Positions 1 to 8,268 of a stretch of DNA of 64,000 bases are shown here, piece by piece (the stretch's first letter is position 1; every line of letters starts with the position of its first letter). The DNA is from Ectothiorhodospiraceae bacterium 2226 (GTDB taxonomy: Bacteria > Pseudomonadota > Gammaproteobacteria > GCA-013348725): contig CP054689.1 of the NCBI GenBank assembly GCA_013348725.1, positions 1,166,501-1,230,500 on the forward strand, read 5' to 3'. The notes below the pieces were generated by a model. The model did not search any database and was not told the origin of the DNA. It saw nothing but the letters and a program-made list of their open reading frames with translations. A program made the position numbers and the translations under genes.

Positions 1-548
1 ACGGCACACCGCCGCCGCCCTCGAGCAAGGAGATGACGGCGTTGATGACCTACATGTATTGGATGTCCACCGGCGCGCCGACCGGCATTCCGCTCGAGGG
101 CCGCGGCTATCCGACGGTCGCCAAGCCCGCGCAGGAACCGGATATCCGGCGCGGCAAGGGCGTGTATGAAGCCAGTTGTGCGATCTGCCACGGGGCCGAC
201 GGCGAGGGCCAGAAGGTCGAGGGCAAGGTGGTGTTCCCGCCGCTGTGGGGTGAGAACTCCTACAATTTCGGCGCCGGCATGCACCGCATCAACACCGCCG
301 CGAGCTTCATCAAGCACAACATGCCGCTGGGCAAGCCGGGCACGCTGAGCGATCAGGAGGCCTGGGACGTGGCCGCCTACATCAACAGCCACGAGCGCCC
401 GCAGGACCCACGCTTCGACAAGACCCTGGCGCACACGCACGACGTGTTCCATGCCGACGAGCAGTGCTACTACGGCAAGGAAATTGACGGCCACGTGCTG
501 GGCACCAAGTCCTATCCCAACCCGCTGCGCGAGACCGCGGCGCGCTGA
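1..548 (+). CDS. tsdA: Thiosulfate dehydrogenase-like c-type cytochrome (C-terminal part, cut by window edge)
   Basis: The reading frame (codons from base 3) is open at the left edge, so only the last 181 residues are visible. They hold one c-type haem site, CAICH, followed by FPPLWG and a GAGMH segment. This arrangement is typical of the second haem domain of TsdA, the periplasmic dihaem enzyme that joins two thiosulfates into tetrathionate. The first haem domain would lie upstream of the window. The ATG at 33 is inside the domain and is unlikely to be the true start. The gene converges on mak with a 97-base gap holding a small hairpin. A related dihaem cytochrome of another substrate cannot be excluded without the missing half. 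Confidence 0.75.
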   Translation, partial: GTPPPPSSKEMTALMTYMYWMSTGAPTGIPLEGRGYPTVAKPAQEPDIRRGKGVYEASCAICHGADGEGQKVEGKVVFPPLWGENSYNFGAGMHRINTAASFIKHNMPLGKPGTLSDQEAWDVAAYINSHERPQDPRFDKTLAHTHDVFHADEQCYYGKEIDGHVLGTKSYPNPLRETAAR

Positions 549-571
549 GGAACCTCCGTACGGCGGTTGGT

Positions 572-591
572 GCGACACAGGGAGGTGTCGC
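572..591. other. Small hairpin between convergent genes
   Basis: A perfect 7-base inverted repeat, GCGACAC and GTGTCGC, flanks a 6-base loop between the ends of the cytochrome gene and mak. No T tract follows on either strand, so it is only a possible bidirectional transcript end. Confidence 0.3.
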
Positions 592-645
592 CACGCCTTG
601 CGTCGTGCGCAAGCGGAACCTGTCGACGTTCGGGATGGCCTTAAC

Positions 646-1566
646 TCAGGCCTCAACTCTCGCTGCGGATGACCACAACCATGCCGCGCCACGCACGCCG
701 CTGCTGTCGCCATGCCGGGGTGGCACCAGGCGGCTGGCGACGCGGTCGCTGAATACCCACTGCCCCCACAGCGCGGGCACGCGGCTATACAAGCGCTCGA
801 GTTGGGACAGCCCGCCCCCCAGCACGATGACTTCCGGATCGAAGACGTTGATGATGGCCGCCAGGCCGCGCGCGAGGCGCGACTCATAGCGTTCCAGGGC
901 GGCCTCGGCCTGCGCATCGCCCTGCGCGGCGCGGCGCGCGACCTCGGCGCCGGTGCATTCGACCCCGCTGGCGGCCGCGTAGTCCCGCGCCAGCCCCGGC
1001 CCCGACAGATACGTCTCGATACAGCCGTATTGCCCGCACCAACAGGCAGGGCCCGGAAACTCCTCCGGGGTCATCCAGGGCAGCGGGTTGTGGCCCCATT
1101 CACCGGCGATGCCGCCCGCCCCCGGCACCAACTCTCCATTGACCACCAAGCCGCCGCCCGTGCCGGTGCCGATGATCACGCCGAAGACGCTGCGCGCGCC
1201 GGCCGCCGCGCCGTCCACGGCCTCGGAGAGGGCGAAGCAGTTGGCGTCGTTGGCGAGGCGCACCGGGCGGCCGAGGCGCGCCTCCAGATCGGCCTGCAGG
1301 GGGCGCCCGTTCAGGCACTGGGAGTTGGCGTTGCGAATCAGGCCGCTGGCGGGCGAAGGCGAGCCGGGGATCGCGACCCCGACGCTGGCGGCGCCGAAGC
1401 GCCCGGCCATCCGGCGCACGAGGGCGCAGATCGCGTCGAGCGTCGCGTCGTAGTCATTCGCGGGCGTGGGCACGCGCTCGCGCGCCAACATCCTGCCGCG
1501 CGCATCCAGCGTCGCCGCCTCGATCTTGGTCCCGCCGAGGTCGATGCCGATGCGCACGCCGCTCAT
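646..1566 (-). CDS. mak: ROK-family fructokinase (Mak-like)
   Basis: 306-residue ROK sugar kinase. The ATP-binding DLGGTK lies at residues 9-14, a catalytic NDAN with Asp107 follows, then GTGTGGG. The zinc site is His159 with the cysteines of CWCGQYGC at 175-182. The GEWGHNPLPW stretch and overall order follow E. coli Mak, which phosphorylates fructose to fructose-6-phosphate in the cytosol. The start at 1566 was chosen because its ATG overlaps the cupin stop as ATGA; an upstream in-frame start would add 18 unmatched residues. It is the last gene of the long minus-strand operon. N-acetylglucosamine or glucose as substrate is possible, but the Mak-like context argues for fructose. Confidence 0.85.
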   Translation of the reverse strand: MSGVRIGIDLGGTKIEAATLDARGRMLARERVPTPANDYDATLDAICALVRRMAGRFGAASVGVAIPGSPSPASGLIRNANSQCLNGRPLQADLEARLGRPVRLANDANCFALSEAVDGAAAGARSVFGVIIGTGTGGGLVVNGELVPGAGGIAGEWGHNPLPWMTPEEFPGPACWCGQYGCIETYLSGPGLARDYAAASGVECTGAEVARRAAQGDAQAEAALERYESRLARGLAAIINVFDPEVIVLGGGLSQLERLYSRVPALWGQWVFSDRVASRLVPPRHGDSSGVRGAAWLWSSAARVEA

Positions 1567-1928
1567 GCGCTCTCCAGCAGTTCGGTGTCGCCGTGTGCGT
1601 AGGCCGGACTGCAGGCGCACAACACGCGCAGCGGCTCGCTGCCGGTATTGTGCAGCGCATGGGCGGTGCCGGGCGGGATGCAGACCGTGTCGCCGGCTTC
1701 GATGTCGAAGCGTTGGTCGCCGAGCGTCATACGCCCGCGGCCGGCCGCGACATGGTAGATCTCCTCGCTGAGATGATGGCGGTGCAGCAGGGTGCGTCCG
1801 CCCGGCGAGACGGTGGCTTCGGCCAGGCTCTGAGCGCGATTGCCGTGCTGGTCGGGGTGCATCAACTCGCGGATCTCGGAGCCGTCTTTGGTGCGGTAGG
1901 GAGGGATGTCGGTGTAGCGCGTCCTCAT
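1563..1928 (-). CDS. Cupin-domain protein
   Basis: 121-residue single cupin. The first cupin motif is seen as HRHHLSEEIYHV near residues 49-60 and the second as PPGTAHALHN near 86-95, giving the usual histidine/glutamate metal site. The protein is cytosolic with no signal peptide. Its start overlaps the stop of the PrcB-like gene and its stop overlaps the start of mak, each by ATGA, so translation is probably coupled. Small cupins of this kind range from sugar isomerases to dioxygenases or binding proteins. Proximity to a sugar kinase hints at carbohydrate handling, but the sequence does not show a substrate. Confidence 0.8.
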   Translation of the reverse strand: MRTRYTDIPPYRTKDGSEIRELMHPDQHGNRAQSLAEATVSPGGRTLLHRHHLSEEIYHVAAGRGRMTLGDQRFDIEAGDTVCIPPGTAHALHNTGSEPLRVLCACSPAYAHGDTELLESA

Positions 1929-2350
1929 GGGTCGGAGGCTACGCGAAACGCCACCCGCGCGTCCACGCGCGGCACGCGCACGAAGTGGAAGGGCTGGGTA
2001 AACGCTTGGCTGAGCATGGCGCCCGGCGGGGGCGCGAGTTCGCGCAGCGTGACCACCAGCGTGCCCTCCTCATCGAGCACGGCCCGCTCGATACGGATCC
2101 CGTAGCCACCGCTCGGGCGGGTGCCGAGCGCCGCGCCCACCACCATCTCGCGCTCGAAGTCGATCGCCGGTGGTGCACCGTGCAGGCGCTCTTCCCACAG
2201 GTCCCGCCAGCTCTGCGCATCGCGCACCACGATGTGGGCCGGCTCATGAAATTGGCTGTGCTGGCCGACGGCGATTTCATGCATGGGCAAGGCCTGGGCG
2301 GCGCAGGCGGCCAGCAGCAGCGCGAGGGCGAGCGCGAACCACCGGCGCAT
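1925..2350 (-). CDS. PrcB_C-type secreted protein
   Basis: 141 residues beginning MRRWFALALALLLAAC, an export signal that could also be a lipobox (LAAC at residues 13-16). The mature part has the pattern of the protease complex subunit PrcB C-terminal domain: a SWRDLW segment, FEREMVVGAALGTRPSGGYGI, and a later VPR strand. In spirochaetes PrcB assists a subtilisin-like protease; most bacterial homologues have no known role. The start at 2350 is preferred because it follows the Rof-like stop as TGATG and gives a clean signal peptide. An upstream in-frame ATG would add 71 arginine-rich residues that are a shadow of the Rof-like gene. Confidence 0.7.
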   Translation of the reverse strand: MRRWFALALALLLAACAAQALPMHEIAVGQHSQFHEPAHIVVRDAQSWRDLWEERLHGAPPAIDFEREMVVGAALGTRPSGGYGIRIERAVLDEEGTLVVTLRELAPPPGAMLSQAFTQPFHFVRVPRVDARVAFRVASDP

Positions 2351-2604
2351 CAGACCCGCTCGAAGCCGAGGATGTGATCCAGACGCAGGCGCACCGATTT
2401 CCCGTCGGGCAGCACGCCGAGCAGGAACTCCGCGCCGCTCTCGGTCTGCAGATCGCGCGGATCGAGCAGGCCCACGAAGCTGCTGCCGTCGTCGCCGCGC
2501 CACGCCACCCGCAGCCGCTCGCGGTGCATGATCGCCAACTCCAGCTCGGCGTACTGCTCGCACGGCATGGAGACGTAACCATCCACGTCCTGCTCAATCA
2601 TCAT
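2350..2604 (-). CDS. rof: Rho-binding antiterminator (Rof/YaeO family)
   Basis: 84-residue protein matching the Rof pattern: a MPCEQYAELELA segment near residues 13-24, as in E. coli YaeO, followed by a small beta barrel and ending RLRLDHILGF. Rof binds the RNA-binding site of Rho and reduces Rho-dependent termination. The start at 2604 is favoured because a GGAGGT lies 8 bases upstream; the next codon is also ATG. The start overlaps the end of the CPXCG gene, and the stop overlaps the PrcB-like start. Presence in a long operon of small overlapping genes is compatible with control of Rho, but no link to the neighbours is visible. Confidence 0.75.
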   Translation of the reverse strand: MMIEQDVDGYVSMPCEQYAELELAIMHRERLRVAWRGDDGSSFVGLLDPRDLQTESGAEFLLGVLPDGKSVRLRLDHILGFERV

Positions 2605-2782
2605 CGCGCCGCACCTCCACACCCTGTAGGCGACCCTCGGCATCCACCCGCAGGGCGAACTCGATCGGCCGGCAGCAGATCTGGCAGTCTTCGACATAGT
2701 CCTGCTCGCCCGCCGAGCTGTCGGCGGTGGTAATGAAGCGCGCCCCGCAATAAGGGCAATCGATTTCGATCTCCTCGATCAC
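2594..2782 (-). CDS. CPXCG-motif cysteine-rich small protein
   Basis: 62 residues starting with GTG. The visible motifs are CPYCG at residues 9-13 and a second pair, CQIC, in the middle, which would form a zinc ribbon. This is the pattern of the widespread CPXCG family of about 60 residues, whose role is unknown. The GTG start forms a GTGA overlap with the hemW stop and gives the expected family length. A longer frame with 34 extra N-terminal residues exists but is a shadow of hemW. Zinc binding is inferred from the cysteines. Confidence 0.8.
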   Translation of the reverse strand: MIEEIEIDCPYCGARFITTADSSAGEQDYVEDCQICCRPIEFALRVDAEGRLQGVEVRRDDD

Positions 2783-3963
2783 ACCTCTTCCTCCCCTTCG
2801 CCCTGCGCCGGAACGAACAAGCCGAGCAGATCGTTCAGAAACAGGCGGCCGCGTTCCGTGGGGCGGATGTCCGTAAGAGCCCACTCAATGAGGCCGCGTT
2901 CCTCGGCGGCGCGCAAGGGCGCTTCCACTACGGTGATCGGCAGCCCGACCCGCTCACTGAAGAGCGCCGTCTCGAAGCCGCCGTTCAGGCGCAGGGCGTT
3001 CATCATGAACTCCAGAGGCGCCTCCTCGCGGCCGAGGCGCCGCTCCTGCGTCACGTGCGTGCCCTCGGCGACGCGGGCGAGATAATCGTCCGGGCCGCGC
3101 GCCTTGCAGAGGCGCACGATCGCCTGCTCGCGCGCATCGGTGATCTTGCCGTGGGCGCCGGCGCCTATGCCAAGGTAGTCCCCGAAGCGCCAATAGTTGA
3201 GGTTGTGTTGGCACTGACGCCCGGCCTGGGCATAGGCCGAGACCTCATACTGAGCATAGCCGCGCTCCGCGAGCCGCTCGACACCCTGGCTGTGCATCGC
3301 CCACAGGGCCTCGTCCTCGGGCAGCGGGGGCGGGTGCCGGTAGAACCAGGTGTTGGGCTCCAGCGTGAGCTGGTAATAGGACAGGTGCGTGGGCTCGAGG
3401 TCGAGCGCCGTGCGCAGGTCCGCCTCGGCTTGCGCGGGACTCTGGTTCGGCAGGCCGTACATCAGGTCGAGGTTGAAGTTCTCATAGCCCGCCGCGTGCG
3501 CCATCTCGGCGGCGCGCACCGCCTCGCGCCGGCCGTGAATGCGCCCGATGCGCTGCAGGGACCCGTCGTCGAAGCTCTGCGCGCCGATCGACAGGCGGTT
3601 CACGCCCGCGGCGCGAAACTCACTGAACTTGGCTTGCTCGGCGGTGCCCGGATTGGCCTCCAGCGTCACTTCCACGTCCGGCGCGAGTTTGAGCAGCGCG
3701 CGCAGGCCCGACAGCAGACGGTCGAGCGCCTCGGCCGACAGCAGCGACGGCGTGCCGCCGCCGATGAACACACTGACGATGGGCCGGCCCCAGATGCGCG
3801 GCAGGTCCTGTTCCAGGTCGCGCAACAAGGCGTCGACGTACTCGCGCTCGGGCAGTGGGCCGCGCGCCTCGTGGGAGTTGAAGTCGCAGTAGGGACACTT
3901 GCGCACGCACCAAGGCACGTGCAGGTACAGGCTGAGGGGCGGCAGCGCCGAGAAGCGGAACAT
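2779..3963 (-). CDS. hemW: Radical SAM haem chaperone HemW
   Basis: 394 residues, the normal HemW length. The radical SAM cluster site CVRKCPYC is at residues 19-26, with SVFIGGGTPS and SIGAQSFDD downstream, then YYQLTLEPNT and GIGAGAHGKI. These are HemW signatures. HemW binds haem and delivers it to membrane proteins such as respiratory enzymes, and is not a coproporphyrinogen oxidase. A second ATG 10 codons upstream exists; MFRFSALPPLSLYLH fits the family start better. The stop overlaps the CPXCG gene. A 76-base gap separates it from the HIT gene upstream in the same operon. Confidence 0.92.
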   Translation of the reverse strand: MFRFSALPPLSLYLHVPWCVRKCPYCDFNSHEARGPLPEREYVDALLRDLEQDLPRIWGRPIVSVFIGGGTPSLLSAEALDRLLSGLRALLKLAPDVEVTLEANPGTAEQAKFSEFRAAGVNRLSIGAQSFDDGSLQRIGRIHGRREAVRAAEMAHAAGYENFNLDLMYGLPNQSPAQAEADLRTALDLEPTHLSYYQLTLEPNTWFYRHPPPLPEDEALWAMHSQGVERLAERGYAQYEVSAYAQAGRQCQHNLNYWRFGDYLGIGAGAHGKITDAREQAIVRLCKARGPDDYLARVAEGTHVTQERRLGREEAPLEFMMNALRLNGGFETALFSERVGLPITVVEAPLRAAEERGLIEWALTDIRPTERGRLFLNDLLGLFVPAQGEGEEEV

Positions 3964-4039
3964 GATGGGGCGGACTCTCGCTGGTCTGTTCACATACTAC
4001 CGTATCCCGCATACGCGGGCGCGCGGGCACTGGGTTCGG

Positions 4040-4474
4040 TCAGCCGGCTTTGTAGTGCGGCGCGAGCGCCGGCGCGAGGCGCGCGCGCAAGGCGGACAAT
4101 GCGTCGGCCGAATAAGCTTGCGCCGGCCCCTGCCCCCACACCGGCCCCGGCCAGGCGGGGTCGCCCTCGAAGCGCGCGATGTGATGGATATGCAGTTGCG
4201 GGACCAGGTTGCCGAGCTTGGCGACGTTGAGGGCGGTGGGCTGGAAAAGCTGGCTGAGCACGCCCGCGAGCGCGGTCGATTCGCGCAGCAGCATGTGCTG
4301 ATCCGCGGGCGCGAGTTCGTGCAGCTCGCGCACGTCCGCCCGCTCGGGGACCAGGATGAACCAGGGATAGCGCGCGTCGTTCATGAGCAGCAGCAGAGAC
4401 AGCTCGCCGCGGCCGAGCGGGACGGTGTCGCGCGCGAGGCGCGGGTCCAGCGCGAAGCCCTCAGCGCTTTTCAA
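4040..4474 (-). CDS. HIT-family protein, probable nucleotide hydrolase
   Basis: 144 residues with the HIT signature QLHIHHIARF near residues 94-103, then DPAWPGPVWG, which marks the small HIT family common in gammaproteobacteria. HIT proteins hydrolyse or transfer nucleotide phosphates. No ATG is placed correctly: the best start is TTG at 4474, which overlaps the trmB end by 14 bases and gives KSAEGFALDPRL at the N-terminus as in homologues. Reading further upstream only follows trmB out of frame. The motif has histidines at the expected alternating places with an extra His, a common variant. Substrate unknown. Confidence 0.82.
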   Translation of the reverse strand: MKSAEGFALDPRLARDTVPLGRGELSLLLLMNDARYPWFILVPERADVRELHELAPADQHMLLRESTALAGVLSQLFQPTALNVAKLGNLVPQLHIHHIARFEGDPAWPGPVWGQGPAQAYSADALSALRARLAPALAPHYKAG

Positions 4475-5174
4475 AGGCGAGGTCCCACACGCCGTGCCCG
4501 AGGCGCTGCCCACGGCGCTCGAATTTGGTGACCGGCCGCTCCTCGGGACGCGGAATATAGCCCCCGTCCGGCGCCACATTACGCAGCGTGGGCTCGGCGC
4601 CGAGCACCGCCAGCATGTGCTCGGCGTAGGGCGCCCAGTCGGTGGCCAGCTGCAGGCGCCCGCCCGCCGCGAGCCGCGAGGCGGCCAGCGCCACGAACGG
4701 CGGCTGCACGATGCGCCGCTTGTGGTGGCGCTTCTTGGGCCAGGGGTCGGGGAACAGGATGAGGATCTGGTCGAGGCTCGCGGGCGGGATGCGCCGCTCC
4801 AGGAAGGCCACCGCATCGTCGCCCCATACGCGCACATTGGTGAGTCCCTGCTCGGCGACCTGCATCAACAGGCTGCCGACGCCGGGGCGGTGCACCTCGA
4901 TGCCGAGATAATCGCGCTCGGGATGGCGCGCGGCCAGCTCCGCGAGCGTCGCGCCCATGCCGAAGCCGATCTCCAGCACACGCGGCGCGCGCCGCCCGAA
5001 CAGCGCGTCGAGGTCGAGCGGCGCGTCGCCGGCCGGCACGCCGTAGCGCGGCAGCAGCGCCTCGAGCGCGCGCTGCTGGCCCACGGTCATGCGGCCCTCC
5101 CGGCGCACAAAGCTGCGCACCGGACGGGCGCCGCGCGCCGTGGCGTCGGGGCCGCTCTCGGTAGCCAAGGCCAC
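4461..5174 (-). CDS. trmB: tRNA (guanine46-N7)-methyltransferase TrmB
   Basis: 237 residues. The SAM-binding motif is LEIGFGMGATLAELA near residue 67, followed by YLGIEVHRPGVGSLL, and the TrmB signature FPDPWPKKRHHKRR is near 141-154. It methylates N7 of G46 in tRNA. The chosen start is GTG at 5174, because the stretch RPVRSFVRREGRMT before the internal ATG at 5090 is conserved in the family. It lies 8 bases after thiG on the same strand, in the thiS-thiG-trmB order often found in gammaproteobacteria. Confidence 0.93.
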   Translation of the reverse strand: MALATESGPDATARGARPVRSFVRREGRMTVGQQRALEALLPRYGVPAGDAPLDLDALFGRRAPRVLEIGFGMGATLAELAARHPERDYLGIEVHRPGVGSLLMQVAEQGLTNVRVWGDDAVAFLERRIPPASLDQILILFPDPWPKKRHHKRRIVQPPFVALAASRLAAGGRLQLATDWAPYAEHMLAVLGAEPTLRNVAPDGGYIPRPEERPVTKFERRGQRLGHGVWDLAFEKR

Positions 5175-5182
5175 GGCCCTAG

Positions 5183-6001
5183 TTAAAAGAACGTTCCGTC
5201 GATGGGCGAGGACGCGCTGGCGTACAGCTTGCGCGGCATGCGGCCCGCCAGATAGGCCTCGCGCCCGGCCTCCACCGCCTTCTTCATGGCCGAGGCCATC
5301 AGCACCGGATCCTGCGCGGCGGCGATGGCGGTGTTCATCAGCACGCCGTCGCAGCCGAGCTCCATCGCGATGGCGGCGTCGGAGGCGGTGCCCACGCCCG
5401 CATCGACCAGGATCGGCACGTTCGCGTTCTCGATGATGAGGCGGATGTTGTAGGGATTGCGGATGCCCAGCCCCGAGCCGATCGGCGCGGCCAGCGGCAT
5501 CACCGCCACGCAGCCCATCTCCTCCAGGCGCTTGGCGATGAGCGGGTCGTCGGTGGTGTAAACCATGACCTTGAAGCCGTCCTTGATCAGCGTATCGGCG
5601 GCGGCCAGGGTCTGGGTCACGTCGGGGTACAGAGTCTTCTGGTCGCCCAGCACCTCGAGCTTCACCAGGTCGTGCCCGTCCAGCAGTTCGCGCGCCAGGC
5701 GACAGGTGCGCACCGCGTCCTCGGCGGTGTAGCAGCCGGCGGTGTTGGGCAGGATGGTGTAACGCTCGGGCGGGATCACCTCGAGCAGATTGGGCTCGTC
5801 CGGGTTCTGGCCGATGTTGGTGCGCCGGATGGCGACGGTCACGATCTCCGCGCCGCTCGCCTCGATGGCGGCGCGCGTCTGCTCGAGGTCGCGGTACTTG
5901 CCGGTGCCGACCAGCAGGCGCGAGGTGTAGCGGCGGCCGCCGACCACCAGTTCGTCGGCGCCGGCGCCGGCTGCCAGCGCGGCGGTGTTCTGTACGCTCA
6001 T
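5183..6001 (-). CDS. thiG: Thiazole synthase ThiG
   Basis: 272 residues, a single TIM-barrel protein. The LVGTGKYRD opening, the Schiff-base lysine in [10 protein letters not shown] (Lys114), and the phosphate loop [12 protein letters not shown] with [14 protein letters not shown] are all present. ThiG condenses deoxyxylulose phosphate, dehydroglycine or iminoacetate and ThiS thiocarboxylate sulfur into the thiazole of thiamine. The start at 6001 gives the family N-terminus; a longer in-frame extension of 127 residues upstream overlaps thiS and is not conserved. thiS lies 17 bases upstream. Confidence 0.95.
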   Translation of the reverse strand: MSVQNTAALAAGAGADELVVGGRRYTSRLLVGTGKYRDLEQTRAAIEASGAEIVTVAIRRTNIGQNPDEPNLLEVIPPERYTILPNTAGCYTAEDAVRTCRLARELLDGHDLVKLEVLGDQKTLYPDVTQTLAAADTLIKDGFKVMVYTTDDPLIAKRLEEMGCVAVMPLAAPIGSGLGIRNPYNIRLIIENANVPILVDAGVGTASDAAIAMELGCDGVLMNTAIAAAQDPVLMASAMKKAVEAGREAYLAGRMPRKLYASASSPIDGTFF

Positions 6002-6018
6002 TAGGGGCTCCCGGGCGG

Positions 6019-6219
6019 CTAACCGCCGCCGATGGCGTGTACGATTTCTACGCTGTCGCCGGCCGCCAGCCGGCGCGTCTCGAAGGTGCTGCGGGGCACG
6101 ATCTCGCGGTTGATCTCCAGGGCCAGGCGCTTCTGCGCAAGGCCCATGTCGCCGAGCAGCTGGGCCACGCTGGTGCCCTCCGCGACATCGCGCGGCTCGC
6201 CGTTCAACACGATTTCCAT
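6019..6219 (-). CDS. thiS: Sulfur carrier protein ThiS
   Basis: 66-residue ubiquitin-like protein starting [12 protein letters not shown] and ending in a diglycine tail (HAIGGG) that is adenylated and thiocarboxylated. The family usually ends in GG; one extra glycine is present here. It donates sulfur to ThiG, its immediate downstream neighbour. It is the first gene of the minus-strand operon and is divergent from the acyl-CoA synthetase, with an 80-base gap for both promoters. Confidence 0.93.
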   Translation of the reverse strand: MEIVLNGEPRDVAEGTSVAQLLGDMGLAQKRLALEINREIVPRSTFETRRLAAGDSVEIVHAIGGG

Positions 6220-6299
6220 GACTTACTCGCCCACCAAACGGAACCCGCAATTGTACACCAGCTTGCTTTTGGAGTCGGGCTCCGCCTAAATAGCCGACC

Positions 6300-8111
6300 G
6301 TGGACGACCCAAGCCTGGACACCATTGCGCTGGACGAGGCCGGCACCCTGGACGGGCTGCTGCGCGCGCGCCTGCGCCGCACGCCGGAGGCCGTGGCCTA
6401 CCGCAGCTACGACAAAGCGCAGGGCACTTGGCAGGACACGCGCTGGCTGGACGTGGGGCGCGCGGTCGAGCGCTGGGCCGCGGCACTCGCGGCCGAGGGC
6501 CTGCAGCCCGGGCAGCGCGTGGCACTCGCGCTGCGCAACTGCACGGAGTGGGTCTGTTTCGACCAGGCCGCCATGCGGCTCGGCCTGGTGGTGGTGCCGC
6601 TGTACCCCAACGACCGCCCCGAGAATGTGGACTACATCCTGCGCGACGCCGCCGCGCGGGTGCTGCTGGTGCAGGACCTGCCGCAGTGGCGACGCCTCGC
6701 GCCCGCGCTGCACGAGCATCCCAGCCTCGCGCGGGTGCTGCTGCTGAACACCGCCGCCGACAGCGAATTGCCCGACCCGCGCCTGCGCAGCGTCGCGAGC
6801 TGGCTACCGGAGCAGGCCACCGCGCCGGAGGCGCACGCGGGCGACCCCCACGCGCTCGCCACCATCGTATACACCTCGGGCACCACCGGGCGACCCAAGG
6901 GGGTGATGCTGAGTCACCACAACATCCTCAGCGTCACGCGCGCCTCGCTGCAGCGCTTTCACTGCTACACCAGCGACCTGTTTCTCTCGTTCCTGCCGCT
7001 GTCGCACACCCTGGAGCGCACCGCCGGCTACTACCTGCCCATGATGGCGGGCAGCACGGTGGCCTACGCCCGCTCGGTGCCGCAGCTCGCGGAGGACATC
7101 AAGCAGCTCGGCCCCACCGTGCTGGTGGCGGTGCCGCGCATCTTCGAGCGCGTGTACCTGCGCATCCGCGAGCGCGCCGCGCGCGAGGGGCGGCTCACGC
7201 GGGCGGCGCTGGATATCGCGGTGCGTGCGGGCTGGCGCCGCTTCCTGGTCGAGCAAGGGCGCGCGCGGCGCGATCCCTCGCTGATGATCTGGAAGTTCGC
7301 GGGCCATAAGGTCGCCGCGCCGGTGAAGGAGGCGCTCGGCGGGCGCCTGCGCGTGGCGGTCAGCGGCGGCGCCCCGCTGCCGCTGCCGGTGTCGCAGTTC
7401 TTCCTCGGCCTCGACATCCCCCTGCTGCAGGGCTACGGGCTCACCGAGACCAGCCCGGTAATCAGCGTCAACGCCCTGGAGGACAACGACCCGGCCAGCG
7501 TGGGGCGACCGTTGGACGGCATCGAGGTGCGCATCGGCGCGAATCAGGAACTGCTGGTGCGCGGCCCCGGCGTGATGATGGGCTACTGGAACAACCACTC
7601 GGCCACCGCCGAGATGATCGACGCCGAGGGTTGGCTGCACACCGGCGATCAGGCATGCCTCGCCGACGGGCGCATCTACATCACCGGCCGCATCAAGGAG
7701 ATCCTGGTGCTGTCCAACGGCGAGAAGGTCCCCGCCGCCGAGGCCGAGGCGGCGCTGTCCATGGACAGCCTGATCGAACGCGCCGTGGTGCTGGGCGAGG
7801 GACACGCGTATCTGGCCGCGATCGTGGAACTGAATCCGGAGGCCTGGGAGCAACAGGCCGCCGCCTGGGGCCTCGACTCCGCCGACCCCGCCAGTCTGGA
7901 CGACAAGCGCCTGCACGACGAACTGCTCAAGCGGGCCAGGACGGCCCTCAGCGGCTTCCCGCGCTGGGCGCGTGTGCGCCGCGTCGCCGTCAGCCCCGAG
8001 CCGTGGACGGTGGACAACGGGCTCATCACGCCGACGCTGAAGGTACGCCGCGCGCAAATCGAGGCCCGCTACCGCGAGCGCATCGCGCCGCTGTTCGACG
8101 GGCGGGAGTGA
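6300..8111 (+). CDS. Long-chain acyl-CoA synthetase (AMP-forming)
   Basis: 603 residues with GTG start. The AMP-binding motif [16 protein letters not shown] lies near 196-211, then [10 protein letters not shown] near 379-388, the WLHTGDQA motif, and the C-terminal lysine region [15 protein letters not shown]. This is the FAA1/FadD15 type that activates long-chain fatty acids to acyl-CoA through acyl-AMP. It is usually peripheral to the inner membrane and feeds beta-oxidation or lipid remodelling. It stands alone between the divergent thi operon and a tRNA gene. Chain-length preference cannot be read from the sequence. Confidence 0.88.
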   Translation: MDDPSLDTIALDEAGTLDGLLRARLRRTPEAVAYRSYDKAQGTWQDTRWLDVGRAVERWAAALAAEGLQPGQRVALALRNCTEWVCFDQAAMRLGLVVVPLYPNDRPENVDYILRDAAARVLLVQDLPQWRRLAPALHEHPSLARVLLLNTAADSELPDPRLRSVASWLPEQATAPEAHAGDPHALATIVYTSGTTGRPKGVMLSHHNILSVTRASLQRFHCYTSDLFLSFLPLSHTLERTAGYYLPMMAGSTVAYARSVPQLAEDIKQLGPTVLVAVPRIFERVYLRIRERAAREGRLTRAALDIAVRAGWRRFLVEQGRARRDPSLMIWKFAGHKVAAPVKEALGGRLRVAVSGGAPLPLPVSQFFLGLDIPLLQGYGLTETSPVISVNALEDNDPASVGRPLDGIEVRIGANQELLVRGPGVMMGYWNNHSATAEMIDAEGWLHTGDQACLADGRIYITGRIKEILVLSNGEKVPAAEAEAALSMDSLIERAVVLGEGHAYLAAIVELNPEAWEQQAAAWGLDSADPASLDDKRLHDELLKRARTALSGFPRWARVRRVAVSPEPWTVDNGLITPTLKVRRAQIEARYRERIAPLFDGRE

Positions 8112-8124
8112 AACCTACGGGGCT

Positions 8125-8153
8125 TTGACAGCGCTCCCCGCGGCGCCAATAAT
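8125..8153 (+). promoter_or_regulatory. Sigma-70 promoter of tRNA-Gly
   Basis: TTGACA at 8125-8130 and AATAAT at 8148-8153 are separated by 17 bases, and a GC-rich discriminator follows. The mature tRNA starts 13 bases after the -10 box, as expected for a short-leader stable RNA promoter. Confidence 0.8.
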
Positions 8154-8165
8154 AGGCGGCCGCAC

Positions 8166-8239
8166 GCGGGTGTAGTTCAATGGTAGAACCTCAGCTTCCC
8201 AAGCTGATGACGTGGGTTCGATTCCCATCACCCGCTCCA
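8166..8239 (+). tRNA. tRNA-Gly(CCC)
   Basis: A 74-base cloverleaf with encoded CCA. The acceptor stem GCGGGTG pairs with CACCCGC, the anticodon stem is TCAGC/GCTGA, the loop TTCCCAA gives anticodon CCC, and the T arm contains GGTTCGATTCC. It closely resembles E. coli glyU and reads GGG codons. Confidence 0.96.
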
Positions 8240-8268
8240 ACTTTCACCCGCTCCACCGCCGCGCCGGT

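Noticed and set aside
3055-4230. Long plus-strand open frame opposite hemW
   Set aside because: High-GC shadow frame: arginine-, alanine- and glycine-rich, no ribosome site, and the opposite strand is a clear hemW.
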